From assembly GCA_030737835.1 (NCBI GenBank), contig CM060851.1:10902154-10966153 (forward strand): a stretch of 64,000 nucleotides of DNA, read 5' to 3'. Every line of letters starts with the position of its first letter. Position 1 is the stretch's first letter. Shown here piece after piece: positions 9,643-20,268 of this stretch. This DNA comes from Acorus gramineus. Lineage: Eukaryota > Streptophyta > Magnoliopsida > Acorales > Acoraceae. The position numbers were made by a program, and so were the translations under genes. The notes under the pieces were generated by a model. The model made no database searches, was not told the DNA's origin, and saw nothing but the letters and a program-made list of their open reading frames with translations.

Positions 9643-12600
9643 AAAGAAGAAGAAGGAAAGCAGGATGACTCTCTGCTCCATGGGTATGTCCTCGAGCTGT
9701 TCAGTTGATATATCCCCTCCTCCCCCCGCCCCTACCCCAAAGTTAGTAGTGATACTTCATCCATCAGTGTCATTAGGTGATGAAATTGTGGTTTTGTTCA
9801 TTAAGAATCTCATGTGAATAACTTTCTTTTTGTAATGGGAAGCGTTGGAGTTAGAGTAGAAGAATTAGTGTGATCATCTTTTTTTTTTCTTTAATTATTT
9901 TTTTGGATAGGATGCAGGATAGACCTTAATAGTTGGGTGGATTGTTATTTTGGTGGAGTTTTCCGAAAGATTTTAGTCCTCTTAAAGGAAAGCCCCTTCA
10001 AGGTAAGAAAGGCTCAGCCTACTTTTTTAAAAATGGTGGAAGACAAAGGTGTGGAGTAGCACATCTCCTCTCACATTTCCTTCCATGTAATGAAATGTAA
10101 CATACTAATACATGATCAACCAACCTTTTTAGTTTCTATCATGTTGACCACAGATTTGAAGTTGCAGTGTTTGTCGGTTCTCTTTTGTGTTCATTGTTTT
10201 TTCCTTTTCATGTTTCTTTTGTTTTCTTGAGAATCAAATATAATGTGCTCTGCATTGGCGAAAAAACAATAAAAAATAGGAAGATAACTATGCATTGGTA
10301 TATCCCCTTTAATAAGAAAGGAAAAATATCATACTACTAGGAAGTAAGAGATAAAGTGGTCCAGAACCCTATAAAATCTCTCTTTGTTTCATCTCTCCAT
10401 CACCAAGAACATCGTAGGTTTTCATGGTTGTGAATATGGAGAGAGCCATTCTGTTTGAAGGAGCTGCTAGGCATGAAATATGAGTTTTTTTTTTTTTTTC
10501 ATTCACTAATGGAAATGGTACCATTTTTCCACTCACTAATCTGTTGCTATTCATGTAGATAAAAAGTAAAGTTGACCTTTAAGTATATGGAGCTGATCCA
10601 AAATTCACTACTAAAAAGGTTGTATTTACGTTATCGGGAAACTAGACCTTGATCGTCATAACCCAAGCTTGCTCTCGCAGTTCTTGCCAAAATTTTATGT
10701 CATATGATTAGCATTGATGTGGATGCTAAATCAAATGATCTACCTGTGCCATATGATGGTTTGGTAATTTTAAGACAAGATTCAGGATCTGGTGTAGTTG
10801 GAGGAATTATGTAGATACATGTATTGATTGAAATTGCTGGCTATGTCTTTTTAGTGATTCATGCCTTCCATTGCACCTGGTGTATTTCTATATGTGTAAT
10901 CCATAATTCTGTAAACTTGATGACTGTCTTTCTATAAATATGATCCTCAAGCTTTTTTACGGGATTTTAAGAAAAAAAATCTCTTTGGTTGCTCATGGTC
11001 CTACACTATGTGTATGAAGTTCAGATTTGAATGCTTTATTTTGGGAACCTTTGGAATGACCCCTACTGTCTGTGGGAAGAAATAGGGACCTGTATGGTGT
11101 TCAAATCATAATTACCTTGGATGGTATTAAGAGGCTACATAAAAAATTAAACAGTGGCATCTCCCTGCCCCTACCCCACAGCCATGCAAGATTTATGGCC
11201 CTAATATGTGAAGAATAAATTGAAATCTGAATGTTGAGCTTAGGTTGTTTTGCTGGATGCATCCATGAGTTTCTCTCAGTGAAGGCAACCTCGCAAGCTT
11301 TTAAAACTATACATCCAAAACATAGCTGGGGGCTAGGGCCATAGGCTCATTGGGTTTGGCATAAGCATTCATAAAATACAACTTTTATGCTTGGGAAACT
11401 ATAGTAGATAGACTTCTCACTCATGAAAATTTACAGAAAAGAGGATTCTTTTCAAGTCTCACAGATAAAATGGCAATTAGCTCTTCTTCCAATGTTTATT
11501 TCCCTCCTCCATATGGCAGTCATTTTGAAAAAAATATGTGAAAAGCTGGACTTTTTTTAGTTTCATTATTGGGAGGGGCTGCAAGTAGGAAAAGTTGTAT
11601 TCGATCTCAGGTGAATTCCTGTAATTCTCAAATCCTCTTCTTACTTCACTGTATTTATAGTGCTTTCTGTTTGCCGCTGGAGTCTTTTATGGTTGCAGAG
11701 AATTAAAGTCCAAAAAATCATAGAGATACAGGAAATTTGATTACAAGTTTGACAAAGTATGTTGTATTGTAGACTTCTTGCATTGTGATTTTTTGGGCTC
11801 AATGAACTTTGATCACTTGCAAAATAAATACTAAGTGGATGAGCAGGTGACAACATATAAATGGAGCAGTTTTCATGTTCCTTAGCTAAAGATTGTCTCA
11901 ACACTGCCCTATCAGACAGGTATGGAGGGATATATTTGAAGGATCATTGCTTTAGTTTGATTAATAGAAAAGAGAAAGCTTTAACTTTCTATGTGTGGGA
12001 CGAGTTCGGAACGGAGTTTGAGCTAATGTGGCTCATAACTGTCACAGAAAGAGCTATGATTTTCTGGTTGAGAGGAGGGGGAGTACTCATTGAAAAAAAT
12101 ACTTTGACAGCAAGTTCGATAGAGTTCAATGGCAAATTTTGAATGCTTTGACATGATTTCTTTTGTTGTCTTCTCTTACTTACAATACATGTCATCTTCA
12201 TATTATGATTTTTCCGTTTCTGATCTTTGGAAACTGATCTTTATTTTGTGAATACGATTTGCTGGCATATTTATGTTGATGGTGGGGAATTTCACATATT
12301 TCTACCTATAGTCAATCTGAACTACTAGACGGGACAGTTTAGTTGACCGTATTATGGAATCCTGATTCTATTCTAAGATACAAAAGTGAGAAAAAATATC
12401 ATTAAATTAAGATAATTGTGATGCACTCTTTTTTGTAGCTCAAATTCTTGTCTCGTATTAATGAGATATATAGACTATTCATTTTTTTCTATAAGTGGAT
12501 CATTGTATTTCATTAGAATATATATTCCATTTTTTATATGCGGAGAGAATGTGTGGGAGGCAGCAATATGGAGTATCAAGGAATGGGGGAGATATTGTGT

Positions 12601-12743
12601 GGGTGCGACTTTCATCTCTTTGATACAGAGTAGCTTGTTTATTTGTTCGGGAAATTTTGCATGGTAGAATCCTCTTATTTTTAGTTTTTAAAGCTTTTTT
12701 TCTTTGTATTTTTCTTATTGGACACTTTTCTTCATACTCATAT
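9643..12743. other. Intergenic stretch, mostly without recognised features
   Basis: About 3.1 kb of moderately AT-rich DNA with short open frames that match nothing I know. It may hold the 3' flank of the DUF295 relic (about 9643-10000). One short exon-like frame is listed separately at 10681-10814. No terminal repeats or tandem arrays stand out. Confidence 0.5.
10681..10814 (+). other. Possible terminal exon of an unrecognised gene
   Basis: After an acceptor-like GCTCTCGCAG a frame of about 44 codons runs to TAG at 10812-10814, reading '...CHMISIDVDAKSNDLPVPY' and then 'DGLVILRQDSGSGVVGGIM'. Composition looks protein-like, and an AT-rich 3' UTR-like stretch follows. I do not recognise the family and cannot find the preceding exons, so this may be a remnant or chance. 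Confidence 0.2.
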
Positions 12744-14251
12744 TGTTGTGTCTGTGTCATTTGGAGCGCTCTGTTTGAAGATTTGGGTACATAATTTTTT
12801 TTCTCTAAGTTATGTATTCCTGATTTGGTATTTGGATTTGATTTTGTTAAAATCCAAGATGAAGAGGTTTAATTATGATTTTATTATGAGATGTCCAGTT
12901 TTGAGTTAGCTTTCGCACAGAAGTGGAATTAGGTCAACTGGATTCTTGTAGTAAAAGTTATGGGTATTTTTCCAAGTATACCCCGGGGATGGAAATTCTG
13001 GCAGCAGCCCTGCTCGATGTTTAGCTCTAATTTCGGAATAGCTGGAGAGATTATCTGATCTTGCCATGAACATGAAAGTTGTAGATAATCTTCTTAGCTT
13101 TCCATCGGTCTTGGAATTGAGCAATTCGGAGCTGTATCGAGGAAGTTATGGCTGTTCCAGTAAAGCTTGCGCAGAATTTCTAGTCGAAGGGCAACCTAGT
13201 CATTTCTCCTTAGATATTTTGCATAAATATCTCTATCTCTCTCTCTCTCTCCCTCCCAATGTTGTCGACCAGCATTTCTGGTCCCTCTCCTCTCTTTCTT
13301 TTGCCCCCCATGTGTTTGATGTGGGGTCTCAAAGAGGAGGAGATGGTGGTGGAGGAAGTGGTGGTGGTGGATCTTGGTGTTGTTGGTTGTTGTTTGTTCT
13401 CCCCTCTCTCAAGCTCTCTTTGCATGGATCTCCCCCCCTGATTTTCAGCTGAGAGGAGGCTGAGGAGGCCGAGGTGGTGGTGGTGGTGGTTGAGGTGGTC
13501 GCGGGTGCGTCGAGGGCCCCCGAACCTCCCCCTTTTGTTCCCCCTCCAAGGTGAGCTCCTCCCCTTCTTTTCTTGGTTTTCTTGGCTTAAGGGGTTGGTT
13601 GGGAAGTCATGCATGCTAGGTAGAGGTGTTAGGGTGTGTGTGAGGGGTTGGGATGGGTGAAAATGAGGTTTAGAGGGCTTGGGCGCGCGCTGGGCGCAGT
13701 CTGCGCGATTGCGCGCGCGCTGGGCGCAGGCGAGCGCTGGTGGGCGCGCAGACGCGCGCGGGCACGTGCACGTGGGTGCGCGCGGGAGTGCGCGCGGGTG
13801 CGCGCGCGAGCGGGCGCGCGCGCGGGCAGGGCGCCTGGGCATGCGCCTGGGTGCGAGGCAGGGCGCCTGGGCAGTGCGCATGGGCGCGGAGCTAGGGACC
13901 AGTGTGCGTGCGTTCGTGCGCGTGCTGGGGCGTGCGCGGGGTGCTGCGCGTGGGGCGCGGGCAGGACGCGTGGTGCACGCGGGTGCGCGCGAGCGTGCGC
14001 GTGCGTGCGGCAGCGCGTCGGGGCGCGCGGGCAGGCGCGCGGCAGTGCGCCGATGGTGCCGGGGTGTGTGCGTGCGTGCGCGTGCGGGTGGCCGTGCGTA
14101 TGGCTGCCCGGGGGTTCGGGAGTGAGTCGGGGTGCTCGGACTCGCGTGCGTACGGGCCGTATGTACGTTTGTCCGAGTGTTGGGTATTTTTAGTGTATTT
14201 GTAGTGGTATTTATGTATTTTACTCACCGAGTTGATTACCCTGTCTTGCAG

Positions 14252-14287
14252 ATCTTGACGGACGGTCACGCGACGACCCGGGTGTTG
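14252..14287 (+). other. Micro-exon-like block in LTR C
   Basis: A 36-base block lies between CTGTCTTGCAG and GTGAGTGG. It matches the block in LTR A closely (ATCTTGACGGACGGTCAC at its start). Same length as in A and both LTRs of B. Confidence 0.5.
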
Positions 14288-15024
14288 GTGAGTGGTACAA
14301 TCCAACCCAGTTGGGAGGCGCTATATGCACTTGGGCGTATACCGTCCTCCCCTGGGGCACCACGGTTAATATTAACTTGTGTAATATGTAGTATGCATGC
14401 TACCCTAGACTTTGTATGTTAGGGACTTGCACCCTTAGGATATGTGTAAGAGCCATGCATCCTGTCACCTTGTTATCATGCTAGGAAAGCCTCGACCTAT
14501 GCATGCGTCCTATTAGTTTAATTTATTAAATTAAATGCGAGCATATGTCTATTAGTATGCCTTGGGGAATATTAAGGGGGCCTTGCGAGGTCAACATTGA
14601 GACCCGGGCTAGGGTACTCCGTGTTCCTTGTTTGGTTGTCGGGATGTCCTATATCGGGACCTCAGGTTGCCCTCCCAAGGTTTCTTTTCCTCATTATTAT
14701 CATATATGTTCCCCGCATCTTGGTTATGCGCCCTGGAGGAATTCTGAAGAATTCATGACATTAGAGTTGTTGAGATGTGTTGTCGGCGGATCCAAGTGGA
14801 TCATATGCGTATGGATAGGCTGTTCTGTTCCCTTCGTTGGATCCGTGTAGAGACTGCCTCAGCGTTAGAAAGGTCGTCCCGTGAGAGGGCTCCCATCAGT
14901 AGGCACCTCCTGATTTGGGACGGACTGTGCTGAATGTGGGAGTGGCCAAGCGACCTACGGAGTGGAGGAGAGACTATCGGTGGACCAAGGGTGACCAACA
15001 GCCTAGTCAGTCCCAATATCCTAT

Positions 15025-17849
15025 GGGCCTGTTTGGTTGATAGGTGGGATTAGGATTATGTGAATCCTAGGATTCCAAATCCAGGTAGATTGGGATTGAG
15101 AATCCTATCAACCTGTTTGGTAAGGAACATGATTCAGAAAACAGGATTGGGATTCTCAATCCCAATCATGTGTTTGGTATTGCTTGGATTACAATATAAA
15201 AAATATATATTTCTAAAAATACTCTTTCTACAAAATCAAATATATGTTAACTCATAGTCAATTTTACATCATTTAATACATACACAATCTTCCAAAATTA
15301 TCCTTTATTTAATAAAATTTTAACAAACATTCTTTCTTTACAATGTTAAGCATCGAAATTCATGATTTTTTTTAAATAAACTTTTCTTCAATGTTGTAAC
15401 ATTAACGACCAATATGTTGACAACACAAGTAAAATAAAATAAATTATTAATAGAAAATGCTTAAAAATTATTGAAAAATAATCAGATAAGTTTTCTTACT
15501 CTAAACACATAAGCAAATTAACACTAGAGTTGACACACATAAACAAATTAACACTAGAGTTCACAACCTCAATTCAAAAGCCATTCGCCTGAATAATTAA
15601 TCTGACAGAAGTAAAGATGACAGCCAATCCTTCTTCAGTTCTTCAGGCATGTTTGAGAACAAATTAACTTTCACAGGATCACGCATTATAATTTCAGTTA
15701 CTCGCAAACAACGAGGCCCATCATCCCTACCCAATATGTTGAACACGTCAGAAAAAACTTTATCCATTCTAACTGTGGCTTCATCAGGCTTGTTAAGACT
15801 ATCTGCAATTGCATTGGCTGAAAGTTTAAAAGCCTCTACCAAGTTAGAAAATTCTGTCGTGAAAGAATCAGAGCTCTTCCTTCTCTTCCTACGACTCTGT
15901 GTTCCCTCTTCCCCAGTCGGTGTTGTCCGCCGTGGTTGGGTCACTGAAATATCCTCATTAACAATGTTCTCCAAGCCTTCATCCTGAATGTGTGGATTAG
16001 TATTTTGTTCTACATCTTCTGCGAGTTCTGTAGGTGTGAAACATCCTCTCCCATTAGCTCGGTCTTTTCCAAACACAAGTGCAAGGTCATCATAATGTGG
16101 AAAATGTTTCATCCACAATCCTTGGGCAATTTTGTGACTCTACAAAAAAAAAAAAAAAAAAGAATAAATCACAAATTTTATTAAGATAAAATAAAAAAAA
16201 ATCACAACTATTTACCTTTACCCATCCGTCATAAATTGTTTTTTTCACGTATCACCATTTTCTTCTCTTCATCCCATGCAAACCCGCTATCATGTTCCAG
16301 CATCTTATTTATTGCATTGTATTTATTCTTCAAATATTTCAATCTGGATTCGATGTGTGGATGTGCTTTAATTCCGCATCCAGGTAATTTATCATGCATC
16401 ATTTTCTCAATCTCTCCAAAAGTACCTGGCTTAAACCCATTGTCTGCTTTTATTTTTCCAGCAACACACAATTCAACCATATTCTCCACTAGTATCAAAT
16501 CTTCTTGAGACGTCCATACATGTTTATTGTTAGCATCTCTACCTGTCTGTGTGATTTGTTCACTATCCATCCTAAAAGAATGCTTGAAAAGTTAAATAAA
16601 ATAGTTGTACAAATATATTATTGGACAATTTAATTAAGACAAAAAAGGGACAATCACATTCAAAAGCATATGAACAATACCACAATAGTAATGAACAATT
16701 ATAATGGTGAAAATCTAACATTAAACTAAAAGCAAATTAAAGCTGTTTCTTGAGTGTCACAATAGACCACAATTTTTTTACATTAAAAAAAAAAACTCAT
16801 TAAACACCTTGCAAACTACGAGGTCAAACTACGAGGTTGACGTTTTAGCAAATATTTCTTATAGATCCTCTCTGCAACAATAGCAATTAAAATCACCATC
16901 ATATTTTGTAAATGTGCCAACAACTTTTCTCTCCTTCCCAAATGTCTACGAGCCATTACTGCATTAAATTGTTGTTCATTAAAAAAATTTCATTCAGGTG
17001 AATAAGATGAGAGTAACAACTATATACCAAAATAATTAACAATACATAGAATTATCTATAACAAAATATTTTAGTCATGTGAATAAAATCAACATCTTAT
17101 AGGCAAACATTCATGTTTAATTTTTCATCTTTAAAAAATACAAAGCAAATTAAAAAATATATATAAAATCAAACAAAAAAAAATCAAATTGATGATTAAA
17201 CTAAAGAATATTAAACCAAGGAATAAACAAAATCAATATTAAACTAATGTGTTTGTCTTACAGAGGGTCTATAAACTAACAAACATAAAAAAAAATAATT
17301 AAATACATATGAAATCCATGCGTTGATGACACATAAGCACAAAAAAAAAATCAATATAAAAACAAAATGAATAACTAATAAATGTAAAAATAATATTTAA
17401 AAACGAATGAAATCCAATGCTATGATGACAGCATTGATGACACATAAGCACAAAAAAAAAAAAAATTAAACGAAGAAGAAGTTTCTTTGGTCTTACGGAG
17501 GGGATATAAAACGAGGTCTTTGTTTTTTATGTATATTATTGGCCGGTGGAGATGGAAAAAATTTTCATGCGGCGAGAATGGTTTGGGATTGACAAGGAAG
17601 AGAAAAATCAATTATTAAAAAAGGGAGATGAAAAATTTGGGTAAAAAAGTCTTTTTTTCAATCCACCTAGATAGGGATTGGGGGAATACCACCTCTTGAG
17701 TGGGATTCTCAATCCCCCTAATGAAGGATTCTCAATCCCTTTCTTCCAATCACAATCCCCCTTTTAAAAATTATCCAAACAAATTATTGACCTAGATTGG
17801 GATTCTCAATCCCAATCCAGGCACCCAATACTCCTATCCAAACAGGCCC
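15025..17849 (-). mobile_element. PIF/Harbinger-type DNA transposon without transposase
   Basis: A 2825 bp element with terminal inverted repeats GGGCCTGTTTGG on both ends and a 3 bp duplication TAT (15022-15024; 17850-17852) interrupts a TR2 unit of LTR C; the same unit is uninterrupted further right, so the insertion point is certain. Subterminal regions are rich in GGGATTGAGAATCCC-type motifs in both orientations. It carries a Myb/SANT-like gene on the minus strand (16570-15597), the accessory ORF of plant PIF/Harbinger elements. No DDE transposase is present in the rest (16571-17849, AT-rich), so it must be mobilised in trans. TSD and ORF type point to PIF/Harbinger; the TAT target is slightly unlike the usual TWA. 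Confidence 0.85.
15597..16570 (-). CDS. Myb/SANT-like DNA-binding protein of the Harbinger element
   Basis: Two exons on the minus strand. Exon 1 (16570-16216) starts at ATG and encodes a Myb_DNA-bind_3 domain: 'KHVWTSQEDLILVENMVEL', 'GFKPGTFGEIEKMM', 'HIESRLKYLKNKYNAINKML', 'SGFAWDEEKKMV'. It ends at a GTAAAT donor. Exon 2 (16139-15597) follows a poly-T tract and TAG acceptor and encodes 'HFPHYDDLALVFGKDRANG', then a basic linker 'RRKRRKSS' and a C-terminal helix-rich part. In PIF/Harbinger elements this protein binds the element ends and helps import the transposase into the nucleus. An A7 run near 16243 shifts the frame near the end of exon 1 relative to the family pattern 'IYDGWVK'; six A would keep it open, so this is either one mutation or a homopolymer error. 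Confidence 0.75.
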
Positions 17850-18163
17850 TATGTCACCTATTGAGGGGTGAGGGTGAGGGTGTGGTGGGTCGGCGATGTA
17901 GCGACCCACTGGTTTGTAAGTCCCAATATCCTATGTCACCTATTGAGGGGTGAGGGTGAGGGTGTGGTGGGTCGGCGATGTAGCGACCCACTGGTTTGTA
18001 AGTCCCAATATCCTATGTCACCTATTGAGGGGTGAGGGTGAGGGTGTGGTGGGTCGGCGATGTAGCGACCCACTGGTTTGTAAGTCCCAATATCCTATGT
18101 CACCTATTGAGGGGTGAGGGTGAGGGTGTAGTGGGTTGGCGATAGCGACCCACTGGATTTGTG
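17850..18163 (+). repeat. Tandem 82 bp TR2 units in LTR C
   Basis: Units begin AGTCCCAATATCCTATG and end CCCACTGGTTTGTA. The first is split by the Harbinger element (its left end at about 15009, right part 17850-17918). Units at 17919-18000 and 18001-18082 are identical to each other, and a variant follows at 18083-18163. Each contains GGGTGAGGGTGAGGG plus TGTGGTGGG, a G-quadruplex pattern. Identity implies recent expansion. Confidence 0.92.
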
Positions 18164-18673
18164 TAGTTCCTGCCACTTTGAGGCTTAAATAATGAGGTTG
18201 TGGTTAATATAAATTGTGATGCATGGGTTGTGCTATTCACTGAGCGTGTGGCTCACCCCTCGCATATATTATTCTCCAGTGTTGTCTGAGTCGGATCTGA
18301 AGGAGGAGCTCCCCGAGGGACTTCATCAGTAGCGGAGTAGCGCCACGTCCCGCGAGTATCAGAGGCTATCAGCATCCCTTTTTTATTGTATGTATTATAT
18401 TCCGTGCTTGGGCACGCGGTTGTATTATATTTGGATGTCGTTGTATATATATTGGCTCTCACAGGACAGTTGATTATGTATCGAGTCTGTAATATGTTTT
18501 TAAATTACAGACTCAGTCTTTTAGCTTCCGCTATTTGTGTATATATCCTGTCAGCTTCATTGTTATCTGTGTTGTCATATTGATGTTGTTTAGGGTATGT
18601 TATCGACCTCCTGTTTAGATCGCTGATATCATATATACACTTGCCGCGTCCCGGGGACGCCCGGGGCGTGACA

Positions 18674-19010
18674 CATATGGGGTGAAGGCCCTACCGTTAT
18701 CTTTTAAATTTTTTTTAATTTTTTGATAAAAATATTTATCTCACTAAATAAGATATACTATTTTTTAAAAATTCATAAATTTGTAAAGTGAAATTAAGAC
18801 GGAAAATGATTTTATGTAACATATTTCTTAAACAATAATAAAAAAAGTGTGACCCAACATAGAATGAAAAAAAAAACATAATTTTTATATAGAACATCTT
18901 AAAACATAAATCACAACATCTTCCAAACAATAAAACCAATTATTCCAAAAAAAAAAAAAAAAAAAAAACCAAAACACACAACAAAAGAAATACCTTCCAT
19001 CGTCAGTTGT
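18674..19010. other. AT-rich spacer, no gene seen
   Basis: Between LTR C and the Ole e 1-like relic. An A-rich run lies at about 18947-18968. It may be the degraded 3' part of the relic; nothing recognisable remains. Confidence 0.5.
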
Positions 19011-19134
19011 AATCCTCCGGGGCGCAGACCCTTGACCTGAAAGAAACGGACTGGCGGCGTATATAACAGCCTCATAGTACTTCCCATAGAACCTCTTCTG
19101 CTCGTTGCGGAGAGGAGCGCCGTAATTGACAATG

Positions 19135-19178
<44 letters not shown>

Positions 19179-19434
19179 GGACACATTGCAGTGCGTGCAA
19201 TGCGTTGTCCTTCAACGCATTGAGCCCTTTTGAGTTCCGTGTAATGACACCGACTTTGTAGGAGGATATGTTTTGGGAGTCTGTTAGGGACCAGGAGCCC
19301 GCGTTGGCGCAGCTCTGGCAGTAGACCATGCCTTCGACGACGATGGTGGGGGAGGAGGAGGAGGAGGATGGTTGCAGGTGCGCGAGGGAGATTGTTAGGA
19401 ATGTGAGAAGGAGAGGGAGTAGTGTGTTTGACAA
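19011..19434 (-). pseudogene. Pollen Ole e 1-like secreted protein gene, broken
   Basis: The minus strand encodes a signal-peptide-like start 'LLPLLLTFLTISLAHLQP', then the Ole e 1 hallmark 'VVEGMVYCQSCANAGSWSL' and 'SSYKVGVITRNSKGLNAL'. After a polyproline stretch comes the family's later block 'NYGAPLRNEQKRFYGKYYEA' with 'VIYAASPF'. Ole e 1-type proteins are secreted, cysteine-containing cell-wall or pollen proteins of about 130-200 residues. The middle of the domain is missing, replaced by a 40-base C run (19138-19177) that also changes the reading frame. The first codon in frame is TTG rather than ATG, directly beside the start of Copia K2, and the last part after 'AASPF' does not match the family. 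Probably a pseudogene damaged by the neighbouring insertion and by homopolymer expansion. Confidence 0.75.
19138..19177. repeat. Uninterrupted 40-base G homopolymer
   Basis: Forty G in a row on the plus strand, inside the Ole e 1-like frame, where the minus strand reads as polyproline. Its length is likely unstable in the genome and in sequencing. Confidence 0.9.
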
Positions 19435-19439
19435 TTTTT

Positions 19440-20091
19440 TATTTTTATTTTTTTGTGTTCCTTTTATGTCCGCCCTGCACCGCCCTGCCGCACCGCCTCG
19501 TACTGCTGCGTCACCCTACCGCGCCGTCCAGCGCCACCCGCGCACCATCCGCGTCTGCCTGCGTGTCGTCTCGGAATTGCGTGATCAGCGCGGATCCGCG
19601 CCGATCAGCCCGGATTTCCTGGGATTCTATCCCGGATTCGATTCCGGACAGCATCCTGGATCTCCCGGGAATTTGTCCCGAGATCCCGTGCCTCGCTCCC
19701 GCGCGCGCCTGGCCCAGCTGCCCGACCCAGCTCCAGCTGCCCGACCCGGCTCCAGTGCCCGACCCGACCCGGCTCCAGTGCCCGACCCGACCCGGCTCCA
19801 GTGCCCCGACCCGACCCAACCCGACTCCAGCGCCCGACCCGACCCGGCTCCAGCGCCCCGACCCAACCCGACCCGGCACTAGCTGCCCGACCCGGATCCG
19901 TGACCCGTTTACCACCCCATCATCGCCTTTTTCGGTATTTTCTTTATTCGGCCGCTACGGGTTCATTCGGACTCCAAATATAGTCATATTGGTACTCATT
20001 TTGCTCCATTTTTCGTTCTGCACGCATCTGTGACTATATTTTCATCATCCGAGGCATATATTTTTTCTCTGTTATTCTCTTTTTGCCTATT
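19440..20091 (+). other. K2 leader with low-complexity CCCGACCCG tract
   Basis: GC-rich leader whose centre (about 19730-19900) is a run of degenerate 'CTCCAGTGCCCGACCCGACC' units of about 20-30 bp. Open frames here are Pro/Asp/Arg-rich products of repeat composition, not genes. An AT-rich stretch leads to the gag ATG at 20092. Confidence 0.7.
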
Positions 20092-20268
20092 ATGGCTACG
20101 GATAACACTCAGATCATCGATGTTAAGTTTGATGGTAACAATTATGATGTCTGGTCTATTAGTCTTGAACTTCAGCTTGATTATCGTCGCCTATTGGGTC
20201 ATGTTACTGGCACTAATCTAGCTCCTGTACTTGAACCATCTCCACCGGATCCTGATGAGACCACCATC
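20092..20268 (+). pseudogene. K2 gag N-terminal part
   Basis: From ATG 20092 the frame gives a Copia gag N-terminus ('VKFDGNNYDVWSISLEL', 'HVTGTNLAP') until element B begins at 20269. The last five bases (CCATC, 20264-20268) are the target duplication of B. It continues on the far side of B at 28899. Fossil. Confidence 0.88.

Larger units (their letters stand above)
12744..18673 (+). mobile_element. Solo LTR C of the long-LTR family, carrying a Harbinger insert
   Basis: It begins TGTTGTGTCTGTGTC and ends GGGGCGTGACA, flanked by a perfect CATAT duplication (12739-12743 and 18674-18678). Without the 2828 bp DNA transposon insert (plus its duplication) it is about 3.1 kb. The left 500 bp match LTR D (53430-53890) rather than A/B, while the middle and right parts resemble A/B. 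Parts: U3 (12744-13210), CT tract (13231-13256), donor-like AAG/GTGAGC (about 13551), CpG-dense core (13680-14130), micro-exon-like block (14252-14287), one TR1 copy (about 14565-14690), four TR2 units, acceptor-like ATTCTCCAG (about 18280). Confidence 0.93.

Noticed and set aside
11861-12142. 93-codon plus-strand frame in the intergenic region
   Set aside because: No domain, biased composition and no splice or promoter context.
15649-15987. Plus-strand frame opposite exon 2 of the Harbinger Myb-like gene
   Set aside because: Shadow of the minus-strand gene, without any domain.
15597-16570. Myb/SANT-like gene as a host transcription factor
   Set aside because: It sits between terminal inverted repeats with a 3 bp duplication, so it belongs to the transposon.
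19440-19930. Pro/Asp/Arg-rich open frames in the K2 leader
   Set aside because: They come from degenerate CCCGACCCG repeats; frames on both strands are open.
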